Part shown: piece by piece, positions 8,373-16,928 of the stretch
How the letters are laid out: every line of letters starts with the position of its first letter
Position numbering within the stretch: position 1 is the stretch's first letter
Assembly (NCBI RefSeq): GCF_003833015.1
Contig: NZ_RJLQ01000008.1
Span: 62,001-126,000, forward strand
Direction of reading: 5' to 3'
Length of the DNA stretch: 64,000 bases
Origin: Clostridium sp. E02
GTDB taxonomy: Bacteria > Bacillota > Clostridia > Lachnospirales > Lachnospiraceae
The notes under the pieces: generated by a model
Databases searched by the model: none
Told to the model about the DNA's origin: nothing
The model's input: only the letters and a program-made list of their open reading frames with translations
Made by a program: the position numbers and the translations under genes

Positions 8373-9317
8373 TTATTCTTGACTTTCAGCCTCCTGGCTG
8401 ATTGGTACATAATTAACACGCACTTTAATATCTTGATTATAATTCCCGAAACGACTTCCATAAATAGTCAGTCCGCCAGCATTCACCGCATCTTCCTTCA
8501 CCTGAAATTTCAGTCTCATTGGGCTGCGTCTATCAAGTTTTAGTTCGTCAATGGTAACAGAGGATATTTTCAACCCATCAATATAAGTTCCATACTGATT
8601 GACTACCACCATCTTCAAAAGACCATACTGGTTCCAGTTCGGAAACCACCAATCCGGAGTGAAAATCCCAGGAACATCCCCAAAATCCCCAGGGCTGGTC
8701 CACGTCCCAAGATCCACCTGGTTCACACTGATGGTAATATCAGAAGGCCAGTCACTGTTCACACCCGGTGCTTCACTTCCGATCTCCATAGAAAATGTGA
8801 TCTGACTGACTTTTTGTAGAGGAGGCAGCAAATTGGGAATCATATATTCCAAATATCCTTTGGTAAACCACACAATCTCTGCCTGGAACCGATCCGGATG
8901 TGCGAAGTAACGAGGATCGTCCACCACACCGATAATCGACTTACCGCTTGCCAGTCCACAAGTCGGGAGAATGTCATAATCGGTAAAACACCCCACTCGG
9001 ATATCCGTTGTGTATGTGTTTTTTCCATCGTTACTATATTTTGGCTCAATATCCACCAGAAGCTTATCCACGTTCACCCGGCATAGCTTCTGGTTTCCAT
9101 GTCCATTGTGTTCTGAAATCACCCGTATAATCCCACTGTCCTCCAATTTTTTAATATGACTGGTCAAGGCACCATTGGTCACACCGAGACTAGTCGCAAG
9201 TTCATTCATATTCATTTCCTTGTTCTCAATCAAAAGCTTTATGATTTCAATTCTGAGTTCCGATCCCAGAGCTACAAAAACCTTTAAGCCTTCTTCTAAA
9301 TTCTTAATATGCAGCAT
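8373..9317 (-). CDS. ArsR-type HTH regulator with large C-terminal domain
   Basis: 314 aa. An N-terminal winged helix of ArsR type spans about residues 5-85 (KVFVALGSELRIEIIKLLIENKEMNMNELATSLGVTNGALTSHIKKLEDSGIIRVI). About 220 further residues follow, Trp/Gly/Pro-rich and predicted mainly beta (EIVWFTKGYLEYMIPNLLPP, PSDITISVNQVDLGTWTSPGDFG, FTPDWWFPNWNQYGLLK, NAGGLTIYGSRFGNYNQDI). Ordinary ArsR proteins have about 100 residues, so this is a fusion to a sensor-like, possibly carbohydrate-binding module. The start at 9317 is chosen for AAAGGGA seven bases upstream, over an ORF opening at 9389. Last gene of the arabinan operon, so an arabino-oligosaccharide effector is inferred. Confidence 0.85.
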   Translation of the reverse strand: MLHIKNLEEGLKVFVALGSELRIEIIKLLIENKEMNMNELATSLGVTNGALTSHIKKLEDSGIIRVISEHNGHGNQKLCRVNVDKLLVDIEPKYSNDGKNTYTTDIRVGCFTDYDILPTCGLASGKSIIGVVDDPRYFAHPDRFQAEIVWFTKGYLEYMIPNLLPPLQKVSQITFSMEIGSEAPGVNSDWPSDITISVNQVDLGTWTSPGDFGDVPGIFTPDWWFPNWNQYGLLKMVVVNQYGTYIDGLKISSVTIDELKLDRRSPMRLKFQVKEDAVNAGGLTIYGSRFGNYNQDIKVRVNYVPISQEAESQE

Positions 9318-9420
9318 GGCAATCCCTTTCATATATGCAGATATGGTTTTCATTATAAATCTAAGACAAATCCAAATATCATCATACATGAATTATCCAG
9401 AAGTTACAATACCTGACTCT

Positions 9421-11040
9421 TTATTCTTTCTTACTCCCCCATACACTGGTATTATTATTACCTATTGCCGTAAATGTCATTACTTGAGTGGGATTTTTCG
9501 ATACATTTTTTTGTCGAAAGAATACCCCTTGGTATTGGGTTCCATCCATGTTAATTACAATATAATCGTAATTGTCTCCTCTGATCTTTTTAAAGGTTCC
9601 TGACCGATCTCCCTGTATGGTACCATCTGCGTTTAGAGTTATGTTTTCCATCTGAACCATATCAGAAGAGGTTTTCTGTCCATGATTGCAGAATTCATAC
9701 GAACCAAGTATTTCTCTGTCTTCATAATGTTCGATCATTTCGTTTCTGTTCTCATAAACAGCGGTTACTGGCCAGCCCGTCTGACTCAAAAACTGTTGAT
9801 GAACCCGGACTTCGTGGTATTCACTGCCTTGATCAAACCTCTGGTGGTAAACCAGATACCGCTGTCCATTGTAAATCAGTGCCGAATTATGTCCGGCCGC
9901 TTTATATCCAGTTATCCCATCTTTGAAACGATAATTCCCGATTAGTTTAATTCCGTACTGGTCATTGTTTCTGCCGCTGTCAGCTGCATTTCTTCCAGCC
10001 CCGTCCAGATAGGGACCTGTTACATTCCTAGACCGAAACAAGCGCATGTTGTAACCACCATTCGCAGTCAATCCACCATAAGTTTCATATAGGTAATAAT
10101 ATTCAGATTCCTTATCATAAGTAATATAAGGTCCTTCACCAGATTGGTGATTCCCTCCAGCCAGATGGATTCCAAAGTAACGGTCTATGTAATTATTGCT
10201 GACTCTATCTACGGCATCCGTACCCGGATAGATTACCTGTCCCGTCTTCTGGTCAAGTTCCAAAAGATAGATTCCACCAGACCAAGATCCATAGGTCATA
10301 TATAATTTTTGCCCACTGGCATCAAAAAACAAGGTTGGATCAATGGCATTTGGACCATAATTATGATTCCAATCATTCCCTTGGAACCACCGGTCACTGA
10401 TTCCGTTTTTCAGGGTTTTGGACTGAACCAGTTTTTTTAAATTAAGATAATTATTATCCCATTTTGTATTTCTAGTGCTTCTCCCATCGGTTCTTCCGTC
10501 TTTTGTAAATCCAGAGTAGATAACTGTATCTACATAAGTATAAGGACCTTCTATGTTTTTTGAAATTCCATATCCAATGCAAGATCTACGCCATGTTGAG
10601 GAAGCACTGTAATAAATCATGTAAACTCCTTTTGATCCATCTTTGTTCACATAATAAGGATTCCATATCACATCTGGCGCCCATACCGCATACTTTCCCC
10701 CAGAACAATCTCCGTCATTGTACCCGGCCCATTCAAAGGATTTTGCTAGATTTTGCTTTACATTCCCATAGATCCAGTTATTGGTGACATTACTATAATC
10801 ACTTCCAAGAAGGGTCCAGTTCTGTAAGTCCCAGGATTTGGCTCCTGCCAGGTGGGACCCAAACACGTAGTACGTTCCATCTTCTGCCCGAACAATGGAT
10901 GGATCATGAACAGAAACCCGACTTGGGCTTTTTAGGAGTTCTTTTCCTTCTGCCGGAATAGATCCAGCTGCCCCCAGTACCACTAAAATCCCAAATACAA
11001 AAACCCCAAAAGCCTTCATTCTCTTAATCTCTTTAATCAT
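9421..11040 (-). CDS. Secreted GH43 endo-alpha-1,5-L-arabinanase
   Basis: Extracellular enzyme cutting the arabinan backbone, 539 aa. A basic start and hydrophobic stretch (FGVFVFGILVVLGAAGSIPA) form a signal peptide. The GH43 propeller carries the catalytic triad: base Asp46 (VHDPSIV), modulator Asp234 (NAIDPTLFF) and acid Glu302 (SGEGPYITY). Other arabinanase hallmarks are YAVWAPDV, MTYGSWSGGIYLLELD and AAGHNSALIYNG. The C-terminal about 100 residues form the small beta-domain seen in Bacillus Abn2-type enzymes (LNADGTIQGDRSGTFKKI, YQGVFFRQK). Its Shine-Dalgarno overlaps the stop of the upstream permease. Products would be taken up by the importer encoded just before it. Confidence 0.9.
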   Translation of the reverse strand: MIKEIKRMKAFGVFVFGILVVLGAAGSIPAEGKELLKSPSRVSVHDPSIVRAEDGTYYVFGSHLAGAKSWDLQNWTLLGSDYSNVTNNWIYGNVKQNLAKSFEWAGYNDGDCSGGKYAVWAPDVIWNPYYVNKDGSKGVYMIYYSASSTWRRSCIGYGISKNIEGPYTYVDTVIYSGFTKDGRTDGRSTRNTKWDNNYLNLKKLVQSKTLKNGISDRWFQGNDWNHNYGPNAIDPTLFFDASGQKLYMTYGSWSGGIYLLELDQKTGQVIYPGTDAVDRVSNNYIDRYFGIHLAGGNHQSGEGPYITYDKESEYYYLYETYGGLTANGGYNMRLFRSRNVTGPYLDGAGRNAADSGRNNDQYGIKLIGNYRFKDGITGYKAAGHNSALIYNGQRYLVYHQRFDQGSEYHEVRVHQQFLSQTGWPVTAVYENRNEMIEHYEDREILGSYEFCNHGQKTSSDMVQMENITLNADGTIQGDRSGTFKKIRGDNYDYIVINMDGTQYQGVFFRQKNVSKNPTQVMTFTAIGNNNTSVWGSKKE

Positions 11041-11044
11041 ACAT

Positions 11045-11890
11045 TCACCCCTTTACCGCACCAGTCGTCATACCTTCAATAAAATAGCTCTGAAAACATA
11101 AGAATACGATTAATACCGGAATAATCGCAAACATAGAACCTGCAATCAGCAAATCGTAATTGTTTCCATAAGGCGTTAATAATGTATTTAGTCCTATGGG
11201 AAGCGTAAATTTATGTGCTTCCCGGTAAATCAGCATCGGCCACAACATATTGTTCCAGGAACCCATTGCACATAAGATTCCCATAGCCGCAAACGCAGGT
11301 TTGGTTATCGGAAGCATGATTTTAATGCAGATTCCATACTCTGTCGCTCCATCAATTCTTCCCGCATCCAGTAATGCTTTCGGTAAAGAAATCATATACT
11401 GTCGAAAGAAAAATATGGTAGAAGCACTGCATAGTCCCGGCAAAATCACACCCGTTGTCGTATTCATCAGCTTAAGATGAATCATTTCCTGATAAAGCGG
11501 CAGCATTAAAATTTCAAATGGAACCATCATAGTTGCAATCACAAGAAAAAATAATAGATTTTTAAATCTGTATTCATACATGCTCAATCCATAAGCAACA
11601 AAATAGCATACAATCAGTGTTAGTAGTACCGTAAGCAGAGTCAGCATCATACTATTTCCAAACCACATAAAGTATTTGCGAGAGTCTACATTTCCCGAAA
11701 ACAAATACTTGTAATTATTGAAGCTCATAGTAGATAAATCCAGATTAATGCTAAGTCCTCTCCGAATCAGTTCTCTTCCGGGACGAAACGATGCAAACAG
11801 CCCTGCTACAAGAGGAAACATGACAAGAAGACACAAACAGCCCAAAATTAGATTCATTATAAATGCAAGAAGTTTGTTTTTACTTTTCAT
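11045..11890 (-). CDS. CUT1 ABC permease, MalG type (arabino-oligosaccharide unit)
   Basis: 281 aa, six hydrophobic segments. EAA loop LLDAGRIDGATEYGICIKIMLPITKPAFA, C-terminal MTTGAVKG. ATG 11890 is preceded by GGAGGAG; a TTG six bases earlier was not used. It sits three bases from the partner permease and is followed with five bases' spacing by the arabinanase gene. Substrate by context: arabinan oligosaccharides. Confidence 0.93.
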   Translation of the reverse strand: MKSKNKLLAFIMNLILGCLCLLVMFPLVAGLFASFRPGRELIRRGLSINLDLSTMSFNNYKYLFSGNVDSRKYFMWFGNSMMLTLLTVLLTLIVCYFVAYGLSMYEYRFKNLLFFLVIATMMVPFEILMLPLYQEMIHLKLMNTTTGVILPGLCSASTIFFFRQYMISLPKALLDAGRIDGATEYGICIKIMLPITKPAFAAMGILCAMGSWNNMLWPMLIYREAHKFTLPIGLNTLLTPYGNNYDLLIAGSMFAIIPVLIVFLCFQSYFIEGMTTGAVKG

Positions 11891-11892
11891 GA

Positions 11893-12789
11893 TCAATTCT
11901 CCTCCTTTTTAAACGTACCGTTTAGAATAAGCTGTGCCACATTAATAAGCAATGCAATTCCCAGAAGAACCAAACCTACAGCAGAGGCATATCCCATCTG
12001 ATTTTTTTCTATTCCTCTTTTGTATAGATATCCAACAATCGTCAAACCAATATTTTTGGGTGATGCGTTCCCCGCCCACAACATAAAGCTTTCCAAGAAC
12101 ATGGCGAGTCCTGCATAAACACTAATGGTCAGCACATACACGGTGGTTGGCTTTAATAATGGGATGGTAATGTAACGAAACCGCATCAAAGGAGATGCTC
12201 CGTCAATGGAGGCCGCCTCATACAAATTTGTGTCAATGCTTTTTAAGCCTGACAAAAAGTATAGCATGTTCACTCCCGTCCATCTCCAGCAGCAAAGGAC
12301 CAGCAACGCACACATAGCATAATTTTTCTCTTTCAACCATGCAACTGGGACTTTCCCAAGCAGATCCATCAAAAGGTTCATCTGACCTGTTGGTAATTCA
12401 GAGAACATAAGACGAAACAAAGTTCCCGAAATTACCACAGATGTCAATGCAGGGACATACAATACTCCCTTAAAGAAACCTTTTGCCTTCACCAGATTGC
12501 TATCCATCAAAACGGCAAACAGCATAGGAAACGGAATTAATAAAGCAATAGAAAAAATCATATAAACAAAACTGTTCCGGATTGCTGTATGAAACGTGGT
12601 ATCTTTTAATAATTTCGCGTAATTTTCAAACCCAACCCACTCAATCTGCCCTGGGAGTATGTTCTGAAAACTCATTTTCACGGTACTAAATAGTGGATAG
12701 ATCCAAAACACCAAAAAACTTAACAAAAACGGCAGTACAAAAAGAAAAGGAGCTGCTTTTTGTGAATATAGGATCCGCTTTATCTTCAT
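11893..12789 (-). CDS. CUT1 ABC permease, MalF type (arabino-oligosaccharide unit)
   Basis: 298 aa with six hydrophobic segments starting at FLFVLPFLLSFLVFWIYP. EAA loop YEAASIDGASPLMRFRYITIPLLKPT. The chosen ATG at 12789 follows GGAGGGG by five bases; an ORF opening at 12810 would place that element inside the gene. Partner of the 11045 permease and of the lipoprotein at 12816. Confidence 0.93.
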   Translation of the reverse strand: MKIKRILYSQKAAPFLFVLPFLLSFLVFWIYPLFSTVKMSFQNILPGQIEWVGFENYAKLLKDTTFHTAIRNSFVYMIFSIALLIPFPMLFAVLMDSNLVKAKGFFKGVLYVPALTSVVISGTLFRLMFSELPTGQMNLLMDLLGKVPVAWLKEKNYAMCALLVLCCWRWTGVNMLYFLSGLKSIDTNLYEAASIDGASPLMRFRYITIPLLKPTTVYVLTISVYAGLAMFLESFMLWAGNASPKNIGLTIVGYLYKRGIEKNQMGYASAVGLVLLGIALLINVAQLILNGTFKKEEN

Positions 12790-12815
12790 TCCATCCCCTC
12801 CATTATACAAACAAT

Positions 12816-14180
12816 TTACTGCTCCAGCTCTAGATAATCCTGTGCTCCTTGTAACGCATCATCAATATTGTCTTCGTCTTGCAACACTTCGTTTAACGTA
12901 GTCGTACAGAAATAATCGTTGATTCCTGGGGTCATTTTTGTAACACTTAATGTGCTGATTTCTGATTTTACTTCATTTAAAACATCAAATGGATTTGTCA
13001 CAAAATACCCAATGTACTGATTGCTTGTATCTTTTGTAACGGTTTCATCGGTCCAAAGATCTGTATTGCACACATCAAATCCTAGCTGCTCCCATATCTG
13101 ACGGGCACCTTCCGAGGAACACTTCGCAAAAGCTATGAAATCTGCTGCTAGTTTTGGATCTGATGACTGTTTTGTTACTACAGTCCCAGTTCCCCCGATT
13201 CCTACAGACCGATTTTGACCCTCTTTAAAAACAGGAAGAGGCGCTAACGCAATCTTTCCTTTCATTTCCGGCATATAATTTAGGAAACGGCTCATAAACC
13301 ACATTGCTTTTGGAAATGAAGCAATGTTACCATCTAAAATATTTTGATACCCTTCTTCTAAGTCCACATGACCTGCAGGAGAGATCATTGCAGTACCATC
13401 TTTGAGCCAGCCTTGCTGCATTGTCAACATTGCTTTCACAGAATCCAGTTTCACATCTATTTTATCTTGAGCCGCCCAATCTTCTCCATACTGGGCCATC
13501 GCAATCGTCAACCAGTCAACCCCTGCAGTATCTACACTGGTCATCATAACCGTCCCATCCGAAGCTTCTTTTAATTTTTTCCCCGCTTCCGTATAATCAT
13601 CCCATGTTTTAATTTTTGTATAATCAATCCCGTATTTTTCAAAAATTTCTTTGTTGTAATACATAACGGTAGCTCCTACGTGGGTAGGCATTCCGTAATA
13701 ATTACCATCCTTTGAATACGCATCTAATCTTGACTGCACCAGTTTATCCTTATAAGGTGCTACGGCATCATTTAAAGGAAAAAGTGGAACCTCTCCCTGA
13801 AGAAAATTAGGAAACTGGCCAATTTCAATATCGCAAAGATCCGGTGCTCCCTCCCCGGTCTGCAGTGCCATAATCATCTTATTGTGCATATCCGCAAAGG
13901 GATATGTGGTAAATGTCATCTGAATCTGTCGATCTGGATTCTCCTTATTCCATTTTTCAACCATGCCCCCATAAAAAGTGTTATGTAATTCAACAAAAGA
14001 CCACATATTCATGTGTGTTCCGGATTCTGGGCCTACAACTGATACCTCTGCCTCTTTCGTCTCACCTTCTAAAGTTTCTTCTGCTTGCCCGTCTCCCCCT
14101 GATGTAGAGGAACCACAGCCAGTTAATATCATAGCAGCTATAGCAAAACCACCTAGGATACCGAATATTTTTCTTTTCAT
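12816..14180 (-). CDS. Sugar-binding lipoprotein of the arabinan unit
   Basis: 454 aa family 1 solute-binding protein. Signal MKRKIFGILGGFAIAAMILTGC with lipobox LTGC and lipidated Cys22, followed by a Gly/Glu-rich tether. Typical family segments include WNKENPDRQIQMTFTTYPFADMHNKM, APDLCDIEIGQFPNF, ALAPLPVFKEGQNRSVGIGGTGTVV. AAGGAGG lies eight bases before the ATG. It lies between an intracellular GH43 and the permeases, so it should capture arabino-oligosaccharides released by the secreted arabinanase. Confidence 0.92.
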   Translation of the reverse strand: MKRKIFGILGGFAIAAMILTGCGSSTSGGDGQAEETLEGETKEAEVSVVGPESGTHMNMWSFVELHNTFYGGMVEKWNKENPDRQIQMTFTTYPFADMHNKMIMALQTGEGAPDLCDIEIGQFPNFLQGEVPLFPLNDAVAPYKDKLVQSRLDAYSKDGNYYGMPTHVGATVMYYNKEIFEKYGIDYTKIKTWDDYTEAGKKLKEASDGTVMMTSVDTAGVDWLTIAMAQYGEDWAAQDKIDVKLDSVKAMLTMQQGWLKDGTAMISPAGHVDLEEGYQNILDGNIASFPKAMWFMSRFLNYMPEMKGKIALAPLPVFKEGQNRSVGIGGTGTVVTKQSSDPKLAADFIAFAKCSSEGARQIWEQLGFDVCNTDLWTDETVTKDTSNQYIGYFVTNPFDVLNEVKSEISTLSVTKMTPGINDYFCTTTLNEVLQDEDNIDDALQGAQDYLELEQ

Positions 14181-14242
14181 AAAGCGCCTCCTTTAATATG
14201 CATTATAATATTTTACGTTTTTCTAAACATTAGATCAAATCG

Positions 14243-15208
14243 CTAATCCTCATACGAAAACAACGGAACATTTTCTCTCCACTTAACCTTCATTACCATG
14301 GTATGGCGGTTTGGGTCAAACAGTGGATCCCCCTTAATTTCTCCATATTCTCTTGCATGGTAAATGCAATAATCCGTCTCTCCATCCTCCCCCTTAACAA
14401 AACTATTATGCCCAGGTCCATAAATACCCCTCTTCTTATCTGTTTCCAATATAGGGGTAGGGCTTTTCTTCCAAGCTTTGGGATCCATCACATCCGCTTC
14501 ACCTCCTATAGACAGCATCCCCATACAGTAATTCCGGCCCGTATCACTGGCTGAATAGGTTATAAAAATGGTTCCTTTATGCTTTAGCACTGCAGGACCT
14601 TCATTCACCCAAATACCTTTTCGCTCCCATTCATAATCTGGAGTTGATAATAGAACATGGTTCCCAGCTAGTTTCCAGGGAGTCTCCATCTTTGACAGAT
14701 AAAGATTGGAAATCTGCATATTTTTGCCTGTTTTTTCAGCCCACACCAGGTAATCTTGATTTTTATGTTGAAAAACTGTGGCATCTAAAGAAAAATCATC
14801 AAATACATATGGATCCTCGGCCGATTCTATTAGTCTCCCTAACTCCTGCCACGGACCCTTCCTCGGATCTTTTCCAGTACACTTTAACAGGTAAGGCCGT
14901 ATGTTCCATACATTCTCACTGTCACTTGCTGCATAATAAAGATACCAGGAACCATGGAGATAATGCAGCTCTGGTGCCCATATAAACCCCCCCTGCTCTC
15001 CGCTTCCATGCTTTTCCCATATGACGTATTCTTCTGCTGTCTGTAGACCCAAGATGGTATCGGATTCACGTAGTATGATTTTGTCATATTCCGGAACAGA
15101 GGCAGTAAAGTAATACGTTCCATCTTTATGCCTATACATATAAGGATCCGCTCTCTGACGGATCAAGGGGATACCGAGTGGAAAATCTTCTATTTTTCGT
15201 CGTTTCAT
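14243..15208 (-). CDS. Intracellular GH43 alpha-L-arabinofuranosidase-like enzyme
   Basis: 321 aa, no signal peptide, so cytoplasmic. Five-bladed propeller residues: base Asp21 (RADPYMYRHKDG), modulator Asp142 (FSLDATVF), acid Glu203 (WVNEGPAVLKHKG), plus FIWAPELHYLHGSWYLYYAAS and GIYGPGHNSFVKGEDG. The pattern resembles the single-domain GH43 exo-arabinofuranosidases. First gene of the operon, with a near-consensus promoter 38 bases upstream and AGGAG before the ATG. It would trim imported arabino-oligosaccharides to arabinose; exact linkage specificity is inferred. Confidence 0.88.
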   Translation of the reverse strand: MKRRKIEDFPLGIPLIRQRADPYMYRHKDGTYYFTASVPEYDKIILRESDTILGLQTAEEYVIWEKHGSGEQGGFIWAPELHYLHGSWYLYYAASDSENVWNIRPYLLKCTGKDPRKGPWQELGRLIESAEDPYVFDDFSLDATVFQHKNQDYLVWAEKTGKNMQISNLYLSKMETPWKLAGNHVLLSTPDYEWERKGIWVNEGPAVLKHKGTIFITYSASDTGRNYCMGMLSIGGEADVMDPKAWKKSPTPILETDKKRGIYGPGHNSFVKGEDGETDYCIYHAREYGEIKGDPLFDPNRHTMVMKVKWRENVPLFSYED

Positions 15209-15245
15209 ATATATCTCCTATGTATTTTCTTTTTATTTTGTCTAT

Positions 15246-15274
15246 ATTATACAACATGCATTGTTTTGTTTCAA
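15246..15274 (-). promoter_or_regulatory. Promoter of the arabinan operon
   Basis: Minus strand TTGAAA (-35, 15269-15274), 17-base spacer, TATAAT (-10, 15246-15251). Near consensus, 38 bases from the ATG at 15208. A strong core promoter suggests control by repression, consistent with the ArsR-fusion protein at the operon's end. Confidence 0.75.
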
Positions 15275-15335
15275 GCTATATTTTAAAATAATATAAAATA
15301 TTATTTATTTATCTAAATATAAGTATATAGATAAA

Positions 15336-15368
15336 AGCAAAACGGAGTTCCTTCTAATAAGGAACCCC
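15336..15368 (-). terminator. Terminator after cheX
   Basis: Minus-strand stem GGGGTTCCTT and AAGGAACTCC (one G-U pair) with a 5-base loop, followed by GTTTTGCTTTT. Located between the cheX stop and the arabinan promoter. Confidence 0.8.
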
Positions 15369-15389
15369 ATTTATCTTGAACTTATTTCA

Positions 15390-15848
15390 TTATGAAAATG
15401 CAATATTTACTTCAATTGGAATATCATCTGCCTTAAGAGGGATACAAAGTACCTGGTGGGAACTCATCTTTACAGAAACATTATTTCCATATAGAAGAGT
15501 TGGGGTAGAAATATCCACAGAAAGTCCTATTTTCTCAAAATAGGTAGCGGCATTGGCTGTTAACATATTGGCAAGTTCTGAAACTGCACTTTGAGACATC
15601 TCATCAAATTCCTCCACCGGCATTCCCATCATCATGACAGAAGCCACTTTCTTGGCTTCTTCATGTCCCAGAAAATAAACAACATTTCCTTTGATTTCTC
15701 CTACAATGCCTACGGTCAAAATCACACCTGTATAGGAAAGATTCTGATCTTTTAAACTGACGCTCTGTTTCTCAACCTTTTGAAATCCTAGTTGGGGCAT
15801 AACGGTATAAAAAGCTTCTATAAATGGGTTAATATACTTTACATCCAC
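15390..15848 (-). CDS. cheX: Chemotaxis phosphatase CheX
   Basis: 152 aa, full-length CheX. CheC/CheX-type proteins dephosphorylate CheY-P. The S-xxx-E-xx-N phosphatase helix is present as SAVSELANMLTANA with Glu91 and Asn94, and the single-helix arrangement fits CheX rather than CheC. Start codon is GTG, overlapping the end of the upstream CheY-CheX gene by ten bases, with AGAGG nine bases before it. The pair forms its own transcription unit inside a polysaccharide-utilisation region. It would act in the cytoplasm on phosphorylated CheY or on the receiver domain encoded next door. Confidence 0.92.
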   Translation of the reverse strand: MDVKYINPFIEAFYTVMPQLGFQKVEKQSVSLKDQNLSYTGVILTVGIVGEIKGNVVYFLGHEEAKKVASVMMMGMPVEEFDEMSQSAVSELANMLTANAATYFEKIGLSVDISTPTLLYGNNVSVKMSSHQVLCIPLKADDIPIEVNIAFS

Positions 15849-16702
15849 TGTCCATCACCTCTTTGAAATCCAACATTTAATAAAATATCACCATATTCTG
15901 TCTCAGCCTTAACGGTAGTAGTCGGAAAATCTGGAGCTGTAATATGTACACTTTCCCCATGCATAATAGTAGGTGGGGCCACTCTCAGTCCCAGCGCCTT
16001 ATTCATCCGGTTTAATATCGAGCAGGCATTCCCTGATACAATATTAGTAAATTCTCCAAGAACCGCAATTACTTCATCATTATTCTTGGGTTCTTTCCTC
16101 ATAATTGCAGTGGTCATCTTAAACGCAGTTTCCATCTTTAAATCAATTAACATTCTTCCTGAGAATTTTCCTATGATTCCTACAATAATAGACAAACCTT
16201 CTGACTCGAATTCACGATTGCAAGTGGACTCCTCCTTAAAATTAAGGAGTGTTTTCGTCATTTTATTGGTTCCATCAAGCAATGCCTCTTTGAAAATCCG
16301 AGTATATTCGTTTGATAAAAACCGATACAATTCATTTGATGCCATAACCCGGTTGATTGCTGTCATTAATGCATCTTCATCAATCGGTTTTTGAACATAT
16401 CCTGATACTTTATTTGCCTTTGCTTCATTTACAATTTCATCATCCATCATAGAACTGATTACTATTACCTTAATTTTATCATCAATTTCGTGAATTGCAC
16501 GGGTACATTCCAATCCATCGGTTCCTGGCAATGTCATGTCCATCGTCACTAGTTGAGGCCTCGTCTCATGAATTACTTGCTTTACTTCATCTAAATTACC
16601 AGCTTCCCCAACAACCTCCAGACCATTCCTCTCCAGAATTCCCCTGATAAAAGCAATTGAAAAAGGGGAATCATCTACAATCACAACTCTTATAGCTGCC
16701 AT
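15839..16702 (-). CDS. CheY-CheX fusion response regulator
   Basis: 287 aa. Residues 1-125 are a CheY-like receiver (VVIVDDSPF with Asp10/Asp11, phosphoacceptor Asp55 in VTMDMTLPG, VISSMM, Lys105 in YVQKPID). Residues about 135-287 are a CheX-like domain (SIIVGIIGKFSGRMLIDLKMETA, then VLGEFTNIVSGNACSILN with Glu217 and Asn220, and a final GDILLNVGF). The first residue of the S-xxx-E-xx-N motif is Ala213 rather than Ser/Asp. A receiver joined to a phosphatase domain suggests self-limiting phosphorylation or phosphate-sink behaviour. Followed with a ten-base overlap by cheX. Confidence 0.9.
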   Translation of the reverse strand: MAAIRVVIVDDSPFSIAFIRGILERNGLEVVGEAGNLDEVKQVIHETRPQLVTMDMTLPGTDGLECTRAIHEIDDKIKVIVISSMMDDEIVNEAKANKVSGYVQKPIDEDALMTAINRVMASNELYRFLSNEYTRIFKEALLDGTNKMTKTLLNFKEESTCNREFESEGLSIIVGIIGKFSGRMLIDLKMETAFKMTTAIMRKEPKNNDEVIAVLGEFTNIVSGNACSILNRMNKALGLRVAPPTIMHGESVHITAPDFPTTTVKAETEYGDILLNVGFQRGDGQWM

Positions 16703-16806
16703 ACACTTACAAGCCTCCTATTTCATTATTTCAAATCATATCTGCATTTCCATCCGTCTAATACAGACTTTTTGATTTTCTTTATTATAACATATATTTA
16801 GTAAAC

Positions 16807-16834
16807 AATATCACAATTAGTCGTATTTTGTCAA
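16807..16834 (-). promoter_or_regulatory. Possible promoter of the CheY-CheX/cheX unit
   Basis: Minus strand TTGACA (16829-16834), 16-base spacer, GATATT (16807-16812). The -35 is perfect and the -10 is weak; it is about 105 bases from the ATG. Confidence 0.45.
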
Positions 16835-16869
16835 AAGTTTTTCCCAAATAAATCAACTAACGGAAAGAA

Positions 16870-16907
16870 ATAAAAATAACCGCACCTTTTGATTGATTCG
16901 ATGCGGC
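16870..16907 (-). terminator. Terminator after the GH43 at 16929
   Basis: Minus-strand GCCGCA and TGCGGT arms (one G-U pair) around an AT-rich loop, followed by TTATTTTTAT. Lies 21 bases past the GH43 stop. Confidence 0.6.
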
Positions 16908-16928
16908 ATTTTTGCTCAATTGTTCTTA

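Noticed and set aside
9329-9346. CATAT...ATATG inverted repeat upstream of the ArsR-fusion start as an operator
   Set aside because: Only 5-bp AT-rich arms, easily found by chance in this composition; no second copy at the operon promoter.
9175-9603. 142-codon plus-strand open frame spanning the gap between the arabinanase and ArsR-fusion genes
   Set aside because: Mostly antisense to two well-supported genes and lacks a Shine-Dalgarno sequence.
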